From the NCBI RefSeq assembly GCF_008831285.2, contig NC_045148.1, positions 18,285,002-18,349,001 on the forward strand: DNA of 64,000 nt. Reading direction: 5' to 3'. A program made the position numbers and the translations under genes. The DNA comes from Nymphaea colorata (lineage: Eukaryota > Streptophyta > Magnoliopsida > Nymphaeales > Nymphaeaceae). Positions 21,920 through 34,394 of this stretch are shown here, in pieces (within the stretch, counting starts at the first letter, position 1; each line of letters opens with the position of its first letter). The notes beneath the pieces were generated by a model. The model was given only the letters and a program-made list of their open reading frames with translations, searched no databases and was not told the origin of the DNA.

Positions 21920-24194
21920 GAAGCAAAGATCATTATAAGCATTACAACTTTAAGCAATTCAATCACTATAATCATGGAAAATGCCTTCTGCTTCTTTTGT
22001 TTCTAGCAAGTCAAGCATTACAATCATGGGTATAGACAAGCAACATGTTAGATGCAGTGGCTGGAAAGTTCTATCATAGCCACAAAAAACACAAAAAATA
22101 AGTCCGCCGAAAAAACCGAAAAAGAGAAAAAAATAAGACATTTTTTTGGAGAAAAAGCATCAAAATGAAAAACAACCCAAAAAAATGTGTTTTTCAATCT
22201 CTTCAACTTTTCCGTTTTGTTTCAGGTAATTTTATATTCTTATATTTTTCTCCTTTTCACATTTTTTTATAATTTACGTTACTACATTTTAACTTTTGTA
22301 TTTTATTTTTCCAAGAAATAAAGCTGTAGAGAAAAACTTTGCTTAAAGTTCTAACCAAGAGTCGAGGATTCTATTATAAGCTTACACTACGAAAAACCAA
22401 GGTAATTAATAAGCTAGCTCAAGCTCCTACCTTGAGTTTTTTAATAAAAGGGAAGGGGCCCTAATCCTCAGCAGGTTTACCATGGAAGCCCCAGGAGCCA
22501 TACTAATTGAATCCATGTATAATTCATACCATCAAGTAATAATTAAGTTATATCATTTCTTTGAATAACAAGAAATTGATAACAAGATCTATAATTGCAT
22601 TTTTCAAAGAAAACTGTGAGTGTGTGGCGGCATGAATCAGTATATCAAAGAAAAACAAGTCAATAAAAATCAAACACTAATATGAACACATTCAACATTT
22701 ACAACTATCTAATGGGTAGCAAATTCAACATATATGTAAATATCATATAAAACTAAAAATCCAAAAGTAAAAGTCCAATGCCCTAAAACTGGAAATAAAT
22801 ACACCGTATAAGAAGTTAAACCGAATTAGTTTTATGTTTTAATTTGTAACATGGAAATTTAATAAAAGAACAATAATTCCAAATTGCTATATTTCAATAA
22901 GTTAGAAGATTCATTTCAAAAGTTAAGTAATTATTAAACCAATGTCCTCGTGTTACAAAATACAAATTTATCACTAAATTGAATCAAATGACTTTTGAAC
23001 AAGTCAAACCGAGTTCCGAATGAGTCATGGCGAGTCAAAACAAATTTCGAGAAAAACCAAGTCCTCTTACTGGGTTGACTCGTTAGAGGGCCAAGTCAAA
23101 GCGAGTTTTTAAACACTCAAATTAAGTGATGGCTTGCATCTTAATCTGTATACTTGGTTTATTATATCTAAACCAAATATCCAAATTGTTTGCATCAAGA
23201 AGCCTCTTCAACAACTAATATAGTTTAGACTACCTAATTTTGCGTTTTGTTGGGATCTCCACTTACGTGCTATGATTTCATTGTCTGTTGGTTTTATACC
23301 TAACACCAAAACCAAAAAAAGTGCAGACTAGAATTTAAAAGAAAAAGTTTAGAATTGACTATTTCTTCTCATTCTTCATTCCACTTTTTTGAAGATTAAT
23401 GTAACAAAGCACTGAGTGAAATAAAGTTCTTAAAGGCCCATTAGGATGATATCAGAACAATGAAGAAGTTGGTTTTAACTTTTAACATCAACAAGATCAG
23501 TTATAAATTTATATTTATCTGTTAATTTTTGTGGTATGTAACCTCATTTGGACCAAATTTAAACCAACTAATCATACCACACTAAAGGCATCAATTCGCC
23601 ATTACAATTGCCTAATGAAAGAAAACGATGTCTACAATATCTAACATATGAGCTGCAGAAATAAGATAACCAATGGCAATTCTACTCCATTTTATTGTGG
23701 CCACAAGAAACAAAAGGCATTAAAAACAGAAAAAAATGTGAAGTGCTGGATACCTAAGCAGACTTGTAACTTGGGTCTGGAAATGGAAAATTCTGACCAA
23801 GGTGCTTCACATGTGTAAGCTTGAATGCAACTAATACATGTATTGGCATGCAGGCTCCAGAACAAACTTTTGCATGTGTCTAATCTGAGACAGTGGGCCT
23901 GTCTCTTCGAACTATAAGAAAATTTTAATGTAAACATGATGCCGAGGAGGGCTCATGTTATGGATGCAAGTCAACATCTATACTAGTGTATAAACATCAA
24001 GGAATTTCAACAAATACAAAAGTTAAAGTTGTGCATGTTTATAAATGCATCTCCTACGCTTTTGTGTGCATAATTCCTTGCAGCAGCCAGTAACAGACCA
24101 AGTGGAGAAGATGTCTATACCCGAGGTATCATTTGCAATTGCAAGTTTCAAACTAAAGAACGAGTGCAATAATTAAAAATCTACAAGTAGAAAA
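21920..24194. other. Intergenic, no gene seen
   Basis: AT-rich. I found no conserved coding frame or element boundary. An exon-like stretch at 24082-24126 (CTTGCAG before, GTATCA after) is too short to support. Confidence 0.35.
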
Positions 24195-27100
24195 TTGAAG
24201 AGAAAATCACCAGTAAAAAAAAGTTGTTGGTCTAGATCAGTGGTCATCTCTGATCTAACAATCATTGCATCTGGATATGGCTGTGAGACTGGACCAGTAG
24301 TCTTATATGATCCGAGAATTGTTGGATTTGCATATGATTGTAGATCAGGATCAGCGGTCCTATCTGTTCTAAAATTTTTTTACTTAGAACTAGTTGTGGG
24401 TCTGGATCAGTGGCCTTATCTGCTATGAGAAAATATTGAATTCAAATCATGTTGTGGGTCCAGATCAGTCATCTAATCTGACCTAGAAAGTATTGGATTT
24501 GAATCTGGTTGTCGGATAGGATCGATGGTCTTATCTCATCCACAGAGATCAGTTGTCTTATTTGATCTAAAAGTTGTCGGAATTGGATATGGTTGTGGGT
24601 CTATGCTAGCGGCCTTATCTAAGAGAAAGGTTGTGAAGTCCCCTTAACATGCAGCCCTCTATCTATTCATTGTTGACTGATGCAATAAATCGAGCTGACA
24701 TGATACGAAAACTGCTTGATCAAATTTCTATTTTTCTCCAATTTTGTATGGCATCTCCCTCTGTTTCTCTTGTCTCCCAATCTCGACCTTCTACCTTAAT
24801 CTATGGAGGAACATGCACTCTTTGTTTTCAAAAAATGAGATTTGAAGAGCTTCTTCAACCAATCTTAAAGGTTTGGCTTTACCAATAGATATTTAAGAAC
24901 ATCTTCTGTTTTTTCTTTAACCATTAATTTTTTTGCTTCATCGGCATGTCATCACCAACAAAGACTTCTTCACTTCAAAATTTGCAATTTCACCTCAACT
25001 CTAATCACTATCGTTGAAGGAACTACAATTATATCTCCATCTGCCTTGATATTGACTTTGATTTGACACCCTTCTCTTAGATCAACAAATTCATGTTCAC
25101 TCCATCATATCTCCCTCATGGAGCCTATTCTCCTATTGCAAGTTTCATATTCTAATATTAATAATATGCCGACAAAAGAATAAAAATATTGAAGTCTACG
25201 ACACATTGGTATATCATGTCCTTAGTTTGAATATCATCATCTATGCTTGTCAAATCCATTTGCAATCACCTATTCAGATCATCCTATAACCTTAACCATT
25301 TGTTTTCCTAGTAAATGTGTTTTTCACGATGTCAGTGATTTTGGTTTATGAGATCTAACTCATTTTATTGAAAATAGTATATTTCGTTTGTGGGTTAAAT
25401 TAATGGATGTATCCGATTGAAAATTGTTGGACTAAAATCATGTTGTTGGTCTAGATCAGTAGTCATCTCTGATCTGAAAATCATTCCAGCTGGATATGGC
25501 TGTAAGACTGGACTAGCAGTCTTATCTGATCTGAGAATTGTCGGATTTGCGTACGATTGTAGATCAAGATCAGCTGATCTAGAAATTTTTTATTTAAAAC
25601 TAGTTGTGGGTCTGGATGAGTGGTCTTATCTGATTTGAGAAAATGTTGAATTCAAATCATGTCATGGGTCTAGATCAATCGTCTTATCTGATCTAGAAAG
25701 TATTGGATTTGAATATGGTAGAGGGATATGATCAATAGTCTTATCTCATCCGTAGAGATCAATGGTCTTGTCTGATCTAAAAGTTGTTGGAATAGGATAT
25801 GGTTGTGGGTCTACGCTAGCGGCCTTATCTAAGAGAAAGGTTGTGACTATCCATTCATGGGTGGCCGATGCAAAAAATCGAATTGGCATGATATGAAATC
25901 TGCTCGACCAAATCTCTAGTTTTCTTCAATTTTGTATGGTAACTTCATTTGTTTCTCTTCTCTCTCAATCTCGACCTTCTACCTTAATCTATGGAGGACC
26001 ATGCATTGTTTGTTTCAAAAAATGAGACTTAAAGAGCTTCTTCAACCAATCTTAAAGGTTTGGCTTTACCTTTCGCTTCATCGACATCTCATCACCGACA
26101 AACCTTCTTCACTTCAAAATTTGCCCTCAACTCTATTCACCATCGTTGAAGGAACTTCAGGTATATCTCCATCTGCCTTGATATTGACTTTGATTTGACA
26201 CCCTTCTCTTATATCAACAAATTCATGTTCACTCCATCATATCTCCCTCATGGAGCCTATTCTCCTATTGCAAGTTTCATATTCTAATATTAATAATATG
26301 CCGACAAAAGAATAAAAATATTGAAGTCTACGACACATTGGTATATCATGTCCTTAGTTTGAATATCATCATCTATGCTTGTCAAATCCATTTGCAATCA
26401 CCTATTCAGATCATCCTATAACCTTAACCATTTGTTTTCCTAGTAAATGTGTTTTTCACGATGTCAGTGATTTTGGTTTATGAGATCTAACTCATTTTAT
26501 TGAAAATAGTATATTTCGTTTGTGGGTTAAATTAATGGATGTATCCGATTGAAAATTGTTGGACTAAAATCATGTTGTTGGTCTAGATCAGTAGTCATCT
26601 CTGATCTGAAAATCATTCCAGCTGGATATGGCTGTAAGACTGGACTAGCAGTCTTATCTGATCTGAGAATTGTTGGATTTGCGTACGATTGTAGATCAAG
26701 ATCAGCTGATCTAGAAATTTTTTATTTAAAACTAGTTGTGGGTCTGGATCAGTGGTCTTATCTGATTTGAGAAAATGTTGAATTCAAATCATGTCATGGG
26801 TCTAGATCAATCGTCTTATCTGATCTAGAAAGTATTGGATTTGAATATGGTAGAGGGATATGATCAATAGTCTTATCTCATCCGTAGAGATCAATGGTAG
26901 AGATCAATGGTCTTGTCTGATCTAAAAGTTGTTGGAATAGGATATGGTTGTGGGTCTACGCTAGCGGCCTTATCTAAGAGAAAGGTTGTGACTATCCATT
27001 CATGGGTGGCCGATGCAAAAAATCGAATTGGCATGATATGAAATCTGCTCGACCAAATCTCTAGTTTTCTTCAATTTTGTATGGTAACTTCATTTGTTTC

Positions 27101-28917
27101 TCTTCTCTCTCAATCTCGACCTTCTACCTTAATCTATGGAGGACCATGCATTGTTTGTTTCAAAAAATGAGACTTAAAGAGCTTCTTCAACCAATCTTAA
27201 AGGTTTGGCTTTACCTTTCGCTTCATCGACATCTCATCACCGACAAACCTTCTTCACTTCAAAATTTGCCCTCAACTCTATTCACCATCGTTGAAGGAAC
27301 TTCAGGTATATCTCCATCTGCCTTGATATTGACTTTGATTTGACACCCTTCTCTTATATCAACAAATTCATGTTCACTCCATCATATCTCCCTCATGGAG
27401 CCTATTCTCCTATTGCAAGTTTCATATTCTAATATTAATAATATGCCGACAAAAGAATAAAAATATTGAAGTCTACGACACATTGGTATATCATGTCCTT
27501 AGTTTGAATATCATCATCTATGCTTGTCAAATCCATTTGCAATCACCTATTCAGATCATCCTATAACCTTAACCATTTGTTTTCCTAGTAAATGTGTTCT
27601 CCACACTGTCAGTGATTTTGGTTTTATGAGATTTGCCTTATTTTATTAAGAATAGTATATACCGGTTGTGGGTCTAAATTAGTGGTCATATTGATTTGAA
27701 AATTGTTGGACTGAAATCATGTTTGTCTAGATCAGTGGTCTTCTCTGATCTAAAAATCATGGCATTTGATATGGCTGTAAGACTGGACAAGTGGTCTCAT
27801 CTAATCTGAGAATTGTTTGATTTACGTTCGATTGTAGATCAGGATGCACGGTATTATCTGATCTAGAAATTTTTTTATTTAGAACTGGTTGTGGGTCTAG
27901 ATCAGTGGCCTTATCTGATTTGAGAAAGTCATCTTATCTGATCTAAAATTTATTGGATTTGAATCTGGTTGAGGGATAGAATGGAAGGTCTTATCTCATA
28001 TATAGAGATCAGTGGTCTTGTCTGATTTAAAAGTAGTTGGAATAAGATATGGTTGTAGGTCTATGCTAGTGGCCTTATCTAAGAGAAAGGTTGTGAAATC
28101 CACTGAAAATACAACCCTCTATCCATTCATGGGTGACCGATGCAATAAATTGAACTGGCATGATATGAAAACTGCTCAATCAAATCTTTAGTTTTCTTCA
28201 ATTTTGTATGGTAACTTCCTCTATTTCTCTTCTCTCTCAATCTCGACCTTCTACCTTGATCTATGGAGAACCATGTACTCTTTGTTTTCAAAAAATGAGA
28301 CTTGAAGAGCTTCTTCAACCAATCTTAAAAGTTTGACTTTACCGATAGATATTTAAGGATGTCTTTCAATTTTTTTTTAATTTTTTCGCTTCATCGAAAT
28401 TTCATCACCAACAAAGCCTTCTTCACTTAAAAACTGCATTTGCCTTGATATTAACTTCGATTCAAAACCATTCTCTTAGATCAACAAATTCATGTTCACT
28501 CCATCATATCTCCTTCATGGAGTCTATTCTCCTATTGCAAGTTTCATATTTTAATGCTAATAATTAGTAGACAAAGGAATAAAAATATTTAAGTCTCTGA
28601 CACATTGGTATATCATGTCTTTAGTTTGAATATCAACATCTATGCTTGTCAAATCCATTTGCAATCACCTATTCAGATCTTCCTGGAACCATAATAATCT
28701 GTTTTCCTGGTAAATGTATTTTCCATACTATCAATAATTTTGGTTTATGATCTGCCTTATTTTATTGAGAATAGTATATTTCGGTTGTGGGTCTTAATTA
28801 ATGGTCGTATCCGATTTGAAAATTGTTGGACTGAAATCATGTTGTTAGTCTAGATTAGTGGTTATCCCTGATTTGTAGATCGTTGCATTTGGATATGGCT
28901 GTAAGATTGGACCAGTG
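24195..28917. repeat. Tandem array of about 1.1-1.2 kb units (four full, one truncated)
   Basis: The marker GTTGTTGGTCTAGATCAG or a close form begins at 24223, 25442, 26574, 27721 and 28841, giving periods of 1219, 1132, 1147 and 1120 bp. Units 2 and 3 are almost identical over their whole length; unit 3 gains a 13-bp internal duplication (AGATCAATGGTAG). The first 400-450 bp of each unit is built of diverged sub-repeats of about 60 bp around GGATTTGAATATGGTTGTGG and GATCAGTGGTCTTATCTGAT; the remainder is unique within the unit. Short open frames recur in each unit because of the duplication, but they are not conserved in the more diverged units. The fifth unit stops after TAAGATTGGACCAGTG. 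I do not recognise the family. Confidence 0.93.
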
Positions 28918-29635
28918 TTCAACGAAAAAAGTAACACATTAAACCAATATATAACAAATTGGGTTTGGGAAACATTAAAGTCAGCACTATTCTGAGTGTG
29001 TTAAAAAGAAGAGAGACAATAGTGCCTCTTTCTTCTTGGTTAGTTACTGGATGTATTTGTGGATGTATTTGACAATGTAAGGGTTCAGACACAAGTAATA
29101 TATAAATCACACCACTAGAAACACATTGGATTAGATGACATCAAGGCAGTGAACATCAGAAACAAACACACACAAGTAAACCAAATTAAGTTTTTATATC
29201 AGAATAAAAGTATAAGGCACACATAAAGCTCCTTTGTTCACCTATTATGCTTGTTCTAGGCTAACATTTCTAAATTGTACCAGTAACAATAATTATACTT
29301 GAGTAAGAGTTTGAGCATAAACATTGGAATGTTCGCAATTTGAATATGCTTCATTAGAAAAATATAGACAAGAACATCATTCTGTCATACTGGCTACCTA
29401 ACAATCTCCACATAATCTAGGCCTATTACATTTATCTTGAAGAAAGTAATCTGAATTGACAACCATAGATTCTTGACATCTTTCAGAAACAAGATCAGAG
29501 GGCCATTTTTGCTCTCATTGGAGACAAGCTAGAATAAAAAAACCTATTTTAAATGGCAAAAAAACATGCAAATATGTGTGCAGGCATACAAGTATGCATA
29601 TGTGTATAAGCAACTCAAGGGACAACTGAGTGTAC
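28918..29635. other. Intergenic or intronic, no gene seen
   Basis: AT-rich sequence between the tandem array and the exon-like segment at 29636. It may be intron or 3' sequence of the unidentified minus-strand gene. Confidence 0.3.
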
Positions 29636-30842
29636 CTCAAACATTGCGTTGATAGCAATCTCAAAAGCAAGCAGCACTTTGGCCCTTAGTACCATAGGAT
29701 GAACCCTGAAACCATAAGGAATGATATATATTATAGCAAAAGGCATATGAACAGTCAGTAAACACTAACAAGTTCTGTCAAACTTTGTTGCACCATACCA
29801 ATTAGAAATCCTATTACGAATTTATTCATTAATTCCCATCTGAAACCAACTGAATCTTGGCAAATAGAAAATGTTAAAGCAAGTGCTTTCCCAAAGTTCT
29901 ATTGATCAGAATGCTTTGCCCTTTGCAAGGTTACTTGAATGGTGTCATCATGCAATTAATGTAGGAATGCATGATCAAGTACGAAAAATTGTTGGTGTAA
30001 AAAAAAGGCTTAGTTTGCTAATCTTCACAAGGCTGTCAAAGTTCATAACAGCTAGTTGGGCTATGGATCACTAAAGGATGAAGAAGCTAAATGTCCCCAT
30101 ATTGGTATTATGAGACCTCTTTTTCCCTTGGAGAAAGGGTCTTAGGGAACCTTTCAACATACAACAAAAAATTTCAGCAACAATGAATCACTCAAGTTTC
30201 AAATATTGTTACAACGTCACACATTTTCATGATCACTCGATAAGCTCCATAACACTCTTCCATTAAACCCATAGTCATAAAAAAGCACCTAACATTTTGG
30301 GGATATTCGAAATCACAGGGATGATTCAAGAGAAGATTTGCGGTCATATGTAAAAATAGGATAGCAGTTTTCATTCTCTTTTCACTTAATGCAAACATAA
30401 TTTAATCAAAATAAACTGAGAAACCTTATCAACCATTTTGAAGCATTCCTTTCTCTTTCTATTTTTCTCTACATGGTAGAATCTGCTCTTGCTCTTTCGT
30501 TCCTTATGAGCAGTAAGAGAAACAGGATACAGGAAACTAAAGGATCAATAAGAAGAAGAATATCAAACAGAAGAGGCACACTGTAGGTAAGTTCAGTGAT
30601 GGGATGAGAGAATGACAGAAAACAGAGGCTACAAGCCCAAATTAATTTGCTCGAAGAAAAATTTGCAGACCGATTATTTGCTTAGGAAAAGGGGCGACGA
30701 TAATGTATGTGATAGAACTAGAAGAAGAAGAAGTTACCTTATCTTGCAGAACTGCTCCAGCAGATCGACATCCTTGTTGCTGTGGAGAAGCTCGAACGCA
30801 ATGGAAGAAAGGGCATCGATGATTTGTAGGCGAAGACGAAGC
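29636..30842 (-). pseudogene. Two exon-like segments of an unidentified gene
   Basis: On the minus strand, 30842-30738 is preceded by TTTTGCAG and followed by GTAACTTC; it reads LQIIDALSSIAFELL and continues to LLEQFCKI. Segment 29705-29636 is preceded by TTATGGTTTCAG and followed by GTACACTC; it reads VHPMVLRAKVLLAFEIAI. Splicing the two keeps one frame open across the junction, with an Arg codon split 2+1. That is better than chance would suggest, but I do not recognise the protein and found no convincing further exons. A copia element sits 39 bp upstream of the first segment. It could be a live gene missed further out or a broken remnant. Confidence 0.35.
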
Positions 30843-30881
30843 CTGCAAAACTTCTTCCCTCTTCCCTCCTTATTACGGAAC

Positions 30882-31355
30882 TGTTAGGATTTCTCCCCAT
30901 AACGCATATACAAAACCAAACGTATATACCCTAAACAGGATCATGCTCATGCTAAATCATTGAAATAAACGAAACCTTAAACTGAAGCGGAAGCGTACCT
31001 GAATCCATCTGATCTGGTGTACGGGAAGATCGCAGCAGGGTCTTCCAGGGTACGTGCGGCGCGCTTGAGGTCTCTCTCAGATGGGGAAGAGGAAAACCCT
31101 AGAAACCAATGTTTCAGGCAACCATTGCACGACCCCAGGGACCACTACCATTTTATAATGAGGACAATTACGAATTCTGCCCATCAAAGAGTCCGTAATT
31201 GTGTACTGGTATCTATACATTTCAAAATTACCCCATACCATCTAAAATGACGTAATATCCCAAAATGCAATCACTTAAGTAGATATTTACGTTAAGACAG
31301 CCATAATGTCTGAAATTCCTAATTGACATATGTCGGCCCACCAAATGATCTTACA
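30882..31355 (-). repeat. 3' LTR of the copia element
   Basis: 474 bp. On the element's strand it starts TGTAAGATCATTTGG and ends AATCCTAACA (TG...CA). By eye it differs from the other LTR at about 11 bases plus two small indels. Confidence 0.95.
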
Positions 31356-31366
31356 ATCTCCCACTT
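31356..31366 (-). other. Polypurine tract of the copia element
   Basis: AAGTGGGAGAT directly before the 3' LTR on the minus strand, the usual copia second-strand primer. Confidence 0.9.
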
Positions 31367-31757
31367 GGGCCAAATATGTCTTTATACATTCAAACATTAC
31401 ACAAAACCTTATGACCTTATAATTGCTATCTTATTAAACGTCATTTTCACCAATCTCGTCCATGACCATATCAACACAGAACCAAAGCAGCTTTCGCTAT
31501 ATCGAAATTAGCTAAACCTTCAATGATCACAAATGTTAACATAATCAATGACATAGATATGATATGGATGTATAACATGAAAATTACATATAATGTGATG
31601 ACAACATGTCTATTCTCAACTGGTCCAACTTTAAAACTTTATGGAGATCAAAAACCTAACACATAAACACTGAATGGAACCAAAGAACTTCAAACTTTAT
31701 TCTGCAGAAAACTGAATATGTGTCCATACATAAGAGCAAACAAAATACAAACTCCCA

Positions 31758-33654
31758 CTAAACCAGCACATCATCCAAGAATAACACCCCCATATGAACA
31801 ACATGTTCGTGAAAGACCTTATGTGTTAAACCCTTGGTAAGCGGATCCGCAATCATAGAGTTTGTCCCAATATGCTCTAAAGACACCTGACCATTCTGTA
31901 TCCCCTCTTTAACAGCCCAAAAACTTAATGTTGATGTGCTTCGACTTTGACAAACTGTGACTGTTATAAGAGTACATGACTGCTGAATTATTGTCACACA
32001 ACAACCTTAGTGGTCTTTCTATACCATACATAATGCGCAGCCTCGTGACAAAATTCTGCAATCACAAAACCTGATTGAATGCCATTATCTTGGCACCCAG
32101 CAAAGTCAGAATCTGAATACCCAATGATCTCCCACTGGTTTGACTTCTTGTATGTGAGCATAAAACCTTTTGTTCTTTGTAAGAACCTCAATACCCTTTT
32201 GGCTACTTCCCAATGATCCATATCAGGATCACTTAAGTATCTGCCTAACATTCCAATGATAAAAGCAATATCCGAATGAGTACAAACCTGAGCATACATA
32301 AGAATTCCCACAACAAAGAATAGAGAATCCTTTCCATTTCCTTAGATTCAATTTCATTTTTAGGGCACTGTTTGAGACTAAACTTGTCTCCTTTAGCAAC
32401 TGAAGTATCTCCTGGTTTACAATCCTTCATGCCATATCGCTGAAGCACCTTATCAATGTAGGTCTTTTGTGATAATCCAAGAATACCCCGAGAACGATCT
32501 CGAAATATTTGGATTCCTAATACAAAAAATACACAACCAAGATCCTTCATGTCAAACTTTGATGACAAAAATTTCTTAGTTTCATGCAATATGCCCACAT
32601 TGCCAACAATATATCATCGACATATAAAACCAGAAAGATAAATTTGCCCCCACTGAACTTTTGGTATACACATTCATCAACCATATTAATTTCGAAACCA
32701 AATGAAACTATAACTTGATGAAGTTTGTAATGACTGAAAAACTTGCTTTAGTCCATATATGGATTTCCTTAGTGACACATCTACTTAATTTTCTTGAGGT
32801 TGTTGAGTTTGTTCTTCAGTATAGAGATCAACATCATTGCTTTCTTCAGAATAGAGTGGACTCAGGTCCCTCTTCAAAAGGCAATGTTCATAACCTAATC
32901 ACCTCCCAAACTCAATATCCTCAAAGAAATGGGTGTTTCCCTTTCAAAGAAAGACTTACTGAATGGATTAAAAAACTTATGACCCCTTAATGTTTGTTCA
33001 TTTTCCCTTTATGAATTCCTTTTGACATAAGCCTTTATAATCTCTTTTCAGAGATATGTCCTAAGCGCCAATGCCATAACATAATAGAATTCTCTTTGGC
33101 TAATTTTTCTTTTAGTACCACTAAACGTAACATGCAAGGTTTCATTATATGAAGCAACCGTACCAAGCAAATAAAGATTATCGCTACTAGACAAAAAACC
33201 AGTGACAATCAAATTTGAGTACAAAAACAACTTAAATTTACTTCCTTCAAATGAACAATAATAACCGAATTTGTCCAATGAGGAAATAAGAAACCAAATT
33301 CCATCTAAAAGACGGTACCACATAAGTTTCTGTCAAATTCAAATAGCAACCAGTCTTTAACAATAACCGAAAATCTGCTATGGCTTCAACATTCGCCTTC
33401 ATGTCATCGCCCTCATAGATGAATCTTTTAGCATCAATTGGCATCCGACAATCTAGGCAGCCTTGCATAGAGACACTTATGTAAGTAGTAGCACCTGAAT
33501 CTACCCACCAAGTGTTTTTGGGTACTAAAGTTAAATTAACCTCAGAACAAACCAAAGTGAGAAATGTACCCTTCATTTCACGCCATGCGTGATACTCAGT
33601 ACAATCCTCCTTCATATGACCTTCACCTTGCAAAAGAAGCAGCCTGATAGGCAT
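31758..33654 (-). pseudogene. Broken copia pol (protease, pre-integrase, reverse transcriptase, RNase H remnants)
   Basis: Minus-strand pieces in order. 33654-33247: zinc knuckle end (GHMKEDC) and protease (WWVDSGATTYIS, with the catalytic DSG). About 33323-33050: the pre-integrase motif (SIMLWHWRLGHIS). About 32990-32780: linker remnants with stops. About 32760-32600: reverse transcriptase with the YVDD motif, frameshifted. 32598-32245: reverse transcriptase C-terminus (FDMKDLG, LSQKTYIDKVLQRYGM). 32311-31758: RNase H (YSDSDFAGCQDN and DPLTKGL). The integrase catalytic core is absent, since only about 60 bp separate the pre-integrase motif from the linker. At least three frameshifts and several stops are visible. 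Length is about 1.9 kb against roughly 4 kb in intact elements. Confidence 0.9.
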
Positions 33655-34394
33655 TCCTTATGCTTCTTTTGTCTTTTAACGGATGATTGGTCAACTGCAA
33701 CTTCTTTAACAGTCTTTCTTTTCTTACTTTTAGGCGTAGTAGCCAAGTGAGCACTTTCTATCCTATCATGCTTCAATCTCTCCTCTTCTTCCACACAGTG
33801 CGAAATGAGCTCATTAAGAGTTCATTTCTCCTTCTGATAGTTACAACTAACTTTAAACTGTCCAAACTGTGGTGGAAGAGAAAGAAGAACCATATGCACT
33901 ATAAAGTCTTCGGGTAACCTCAGACCTAGCGCCTGTAATTTTGAAGCAAGATGAGACATTTCTATAATGTGCTCCCGTATGTTCCCCTTACTTTTATATT
34001 TCAGCGTCACAAGTTTACTCAAAAGAGTGCTTGTTTCAGCCTTTTCATTTTTAGCAAAACTTTTTTCAATCTCTTCAAGGAACGCCTTGGCACTAGCCTT
34101 TTCAGTAATAGAGCCCCTAAAATTTTCTGGGATTGATCTCTTCATGATCATTAGACACATGCGGTTTGAGCATTCCCACCATTCAAAGTACCACTTATCC
34201 TCATGGGAACTTTGATCTGTTGGATGAGGTGGGCATAACTCCCTAAATGCAAGGTCTAGATCCATACAACCCAGAACAATCATAACAGTTTCTTTCCAAT
34301 CCTTAAAATTCGAACCATTTAACTCAGGAACAGTACTCAAATTTGCAGATATCATGGAAGCAGAACTCACTGTACAAAGAACAAAAAATACCAA
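33600..34394 (-). pseudogene. Copia gag (UBN2-type) with in-frame stop and frameshift
   Basis: The frame 34394-33822 reads LNGSNFKDWKETV, then AFLEEIEKSFAKNEKA, then LVTLKYKSKGNIREHI, a UBN2-type Gag. It ends at a TGA at 33822-33824. The similarity continues in the same frame beyond the stop (TLNELISHCVEEEERLK) to the zinc knuckle CFFCK, where a frameshift moves the rest (GHMKEDC) into another frame. Confidence 0.9.

Noticed and set aside
24082-24126. Exon-like plus-strand segment between CTTGCAG and GTATCA
   Set aside because: Fourteen codons with no neighbours that extend the frame.
25417-27343. Identical 73- and 88-codon frames repeated at 1.13 kb spacing as a gene family
   Set aside because: Identity follows from recent DNA duplication of the array units; the frames are broken in the more diverged units.
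24195-28917. CRISPR-like or bacterial repeat array
   Set aside because: Unit length of more than 1.1 kb and plant context; no short repeats with unique spacers.
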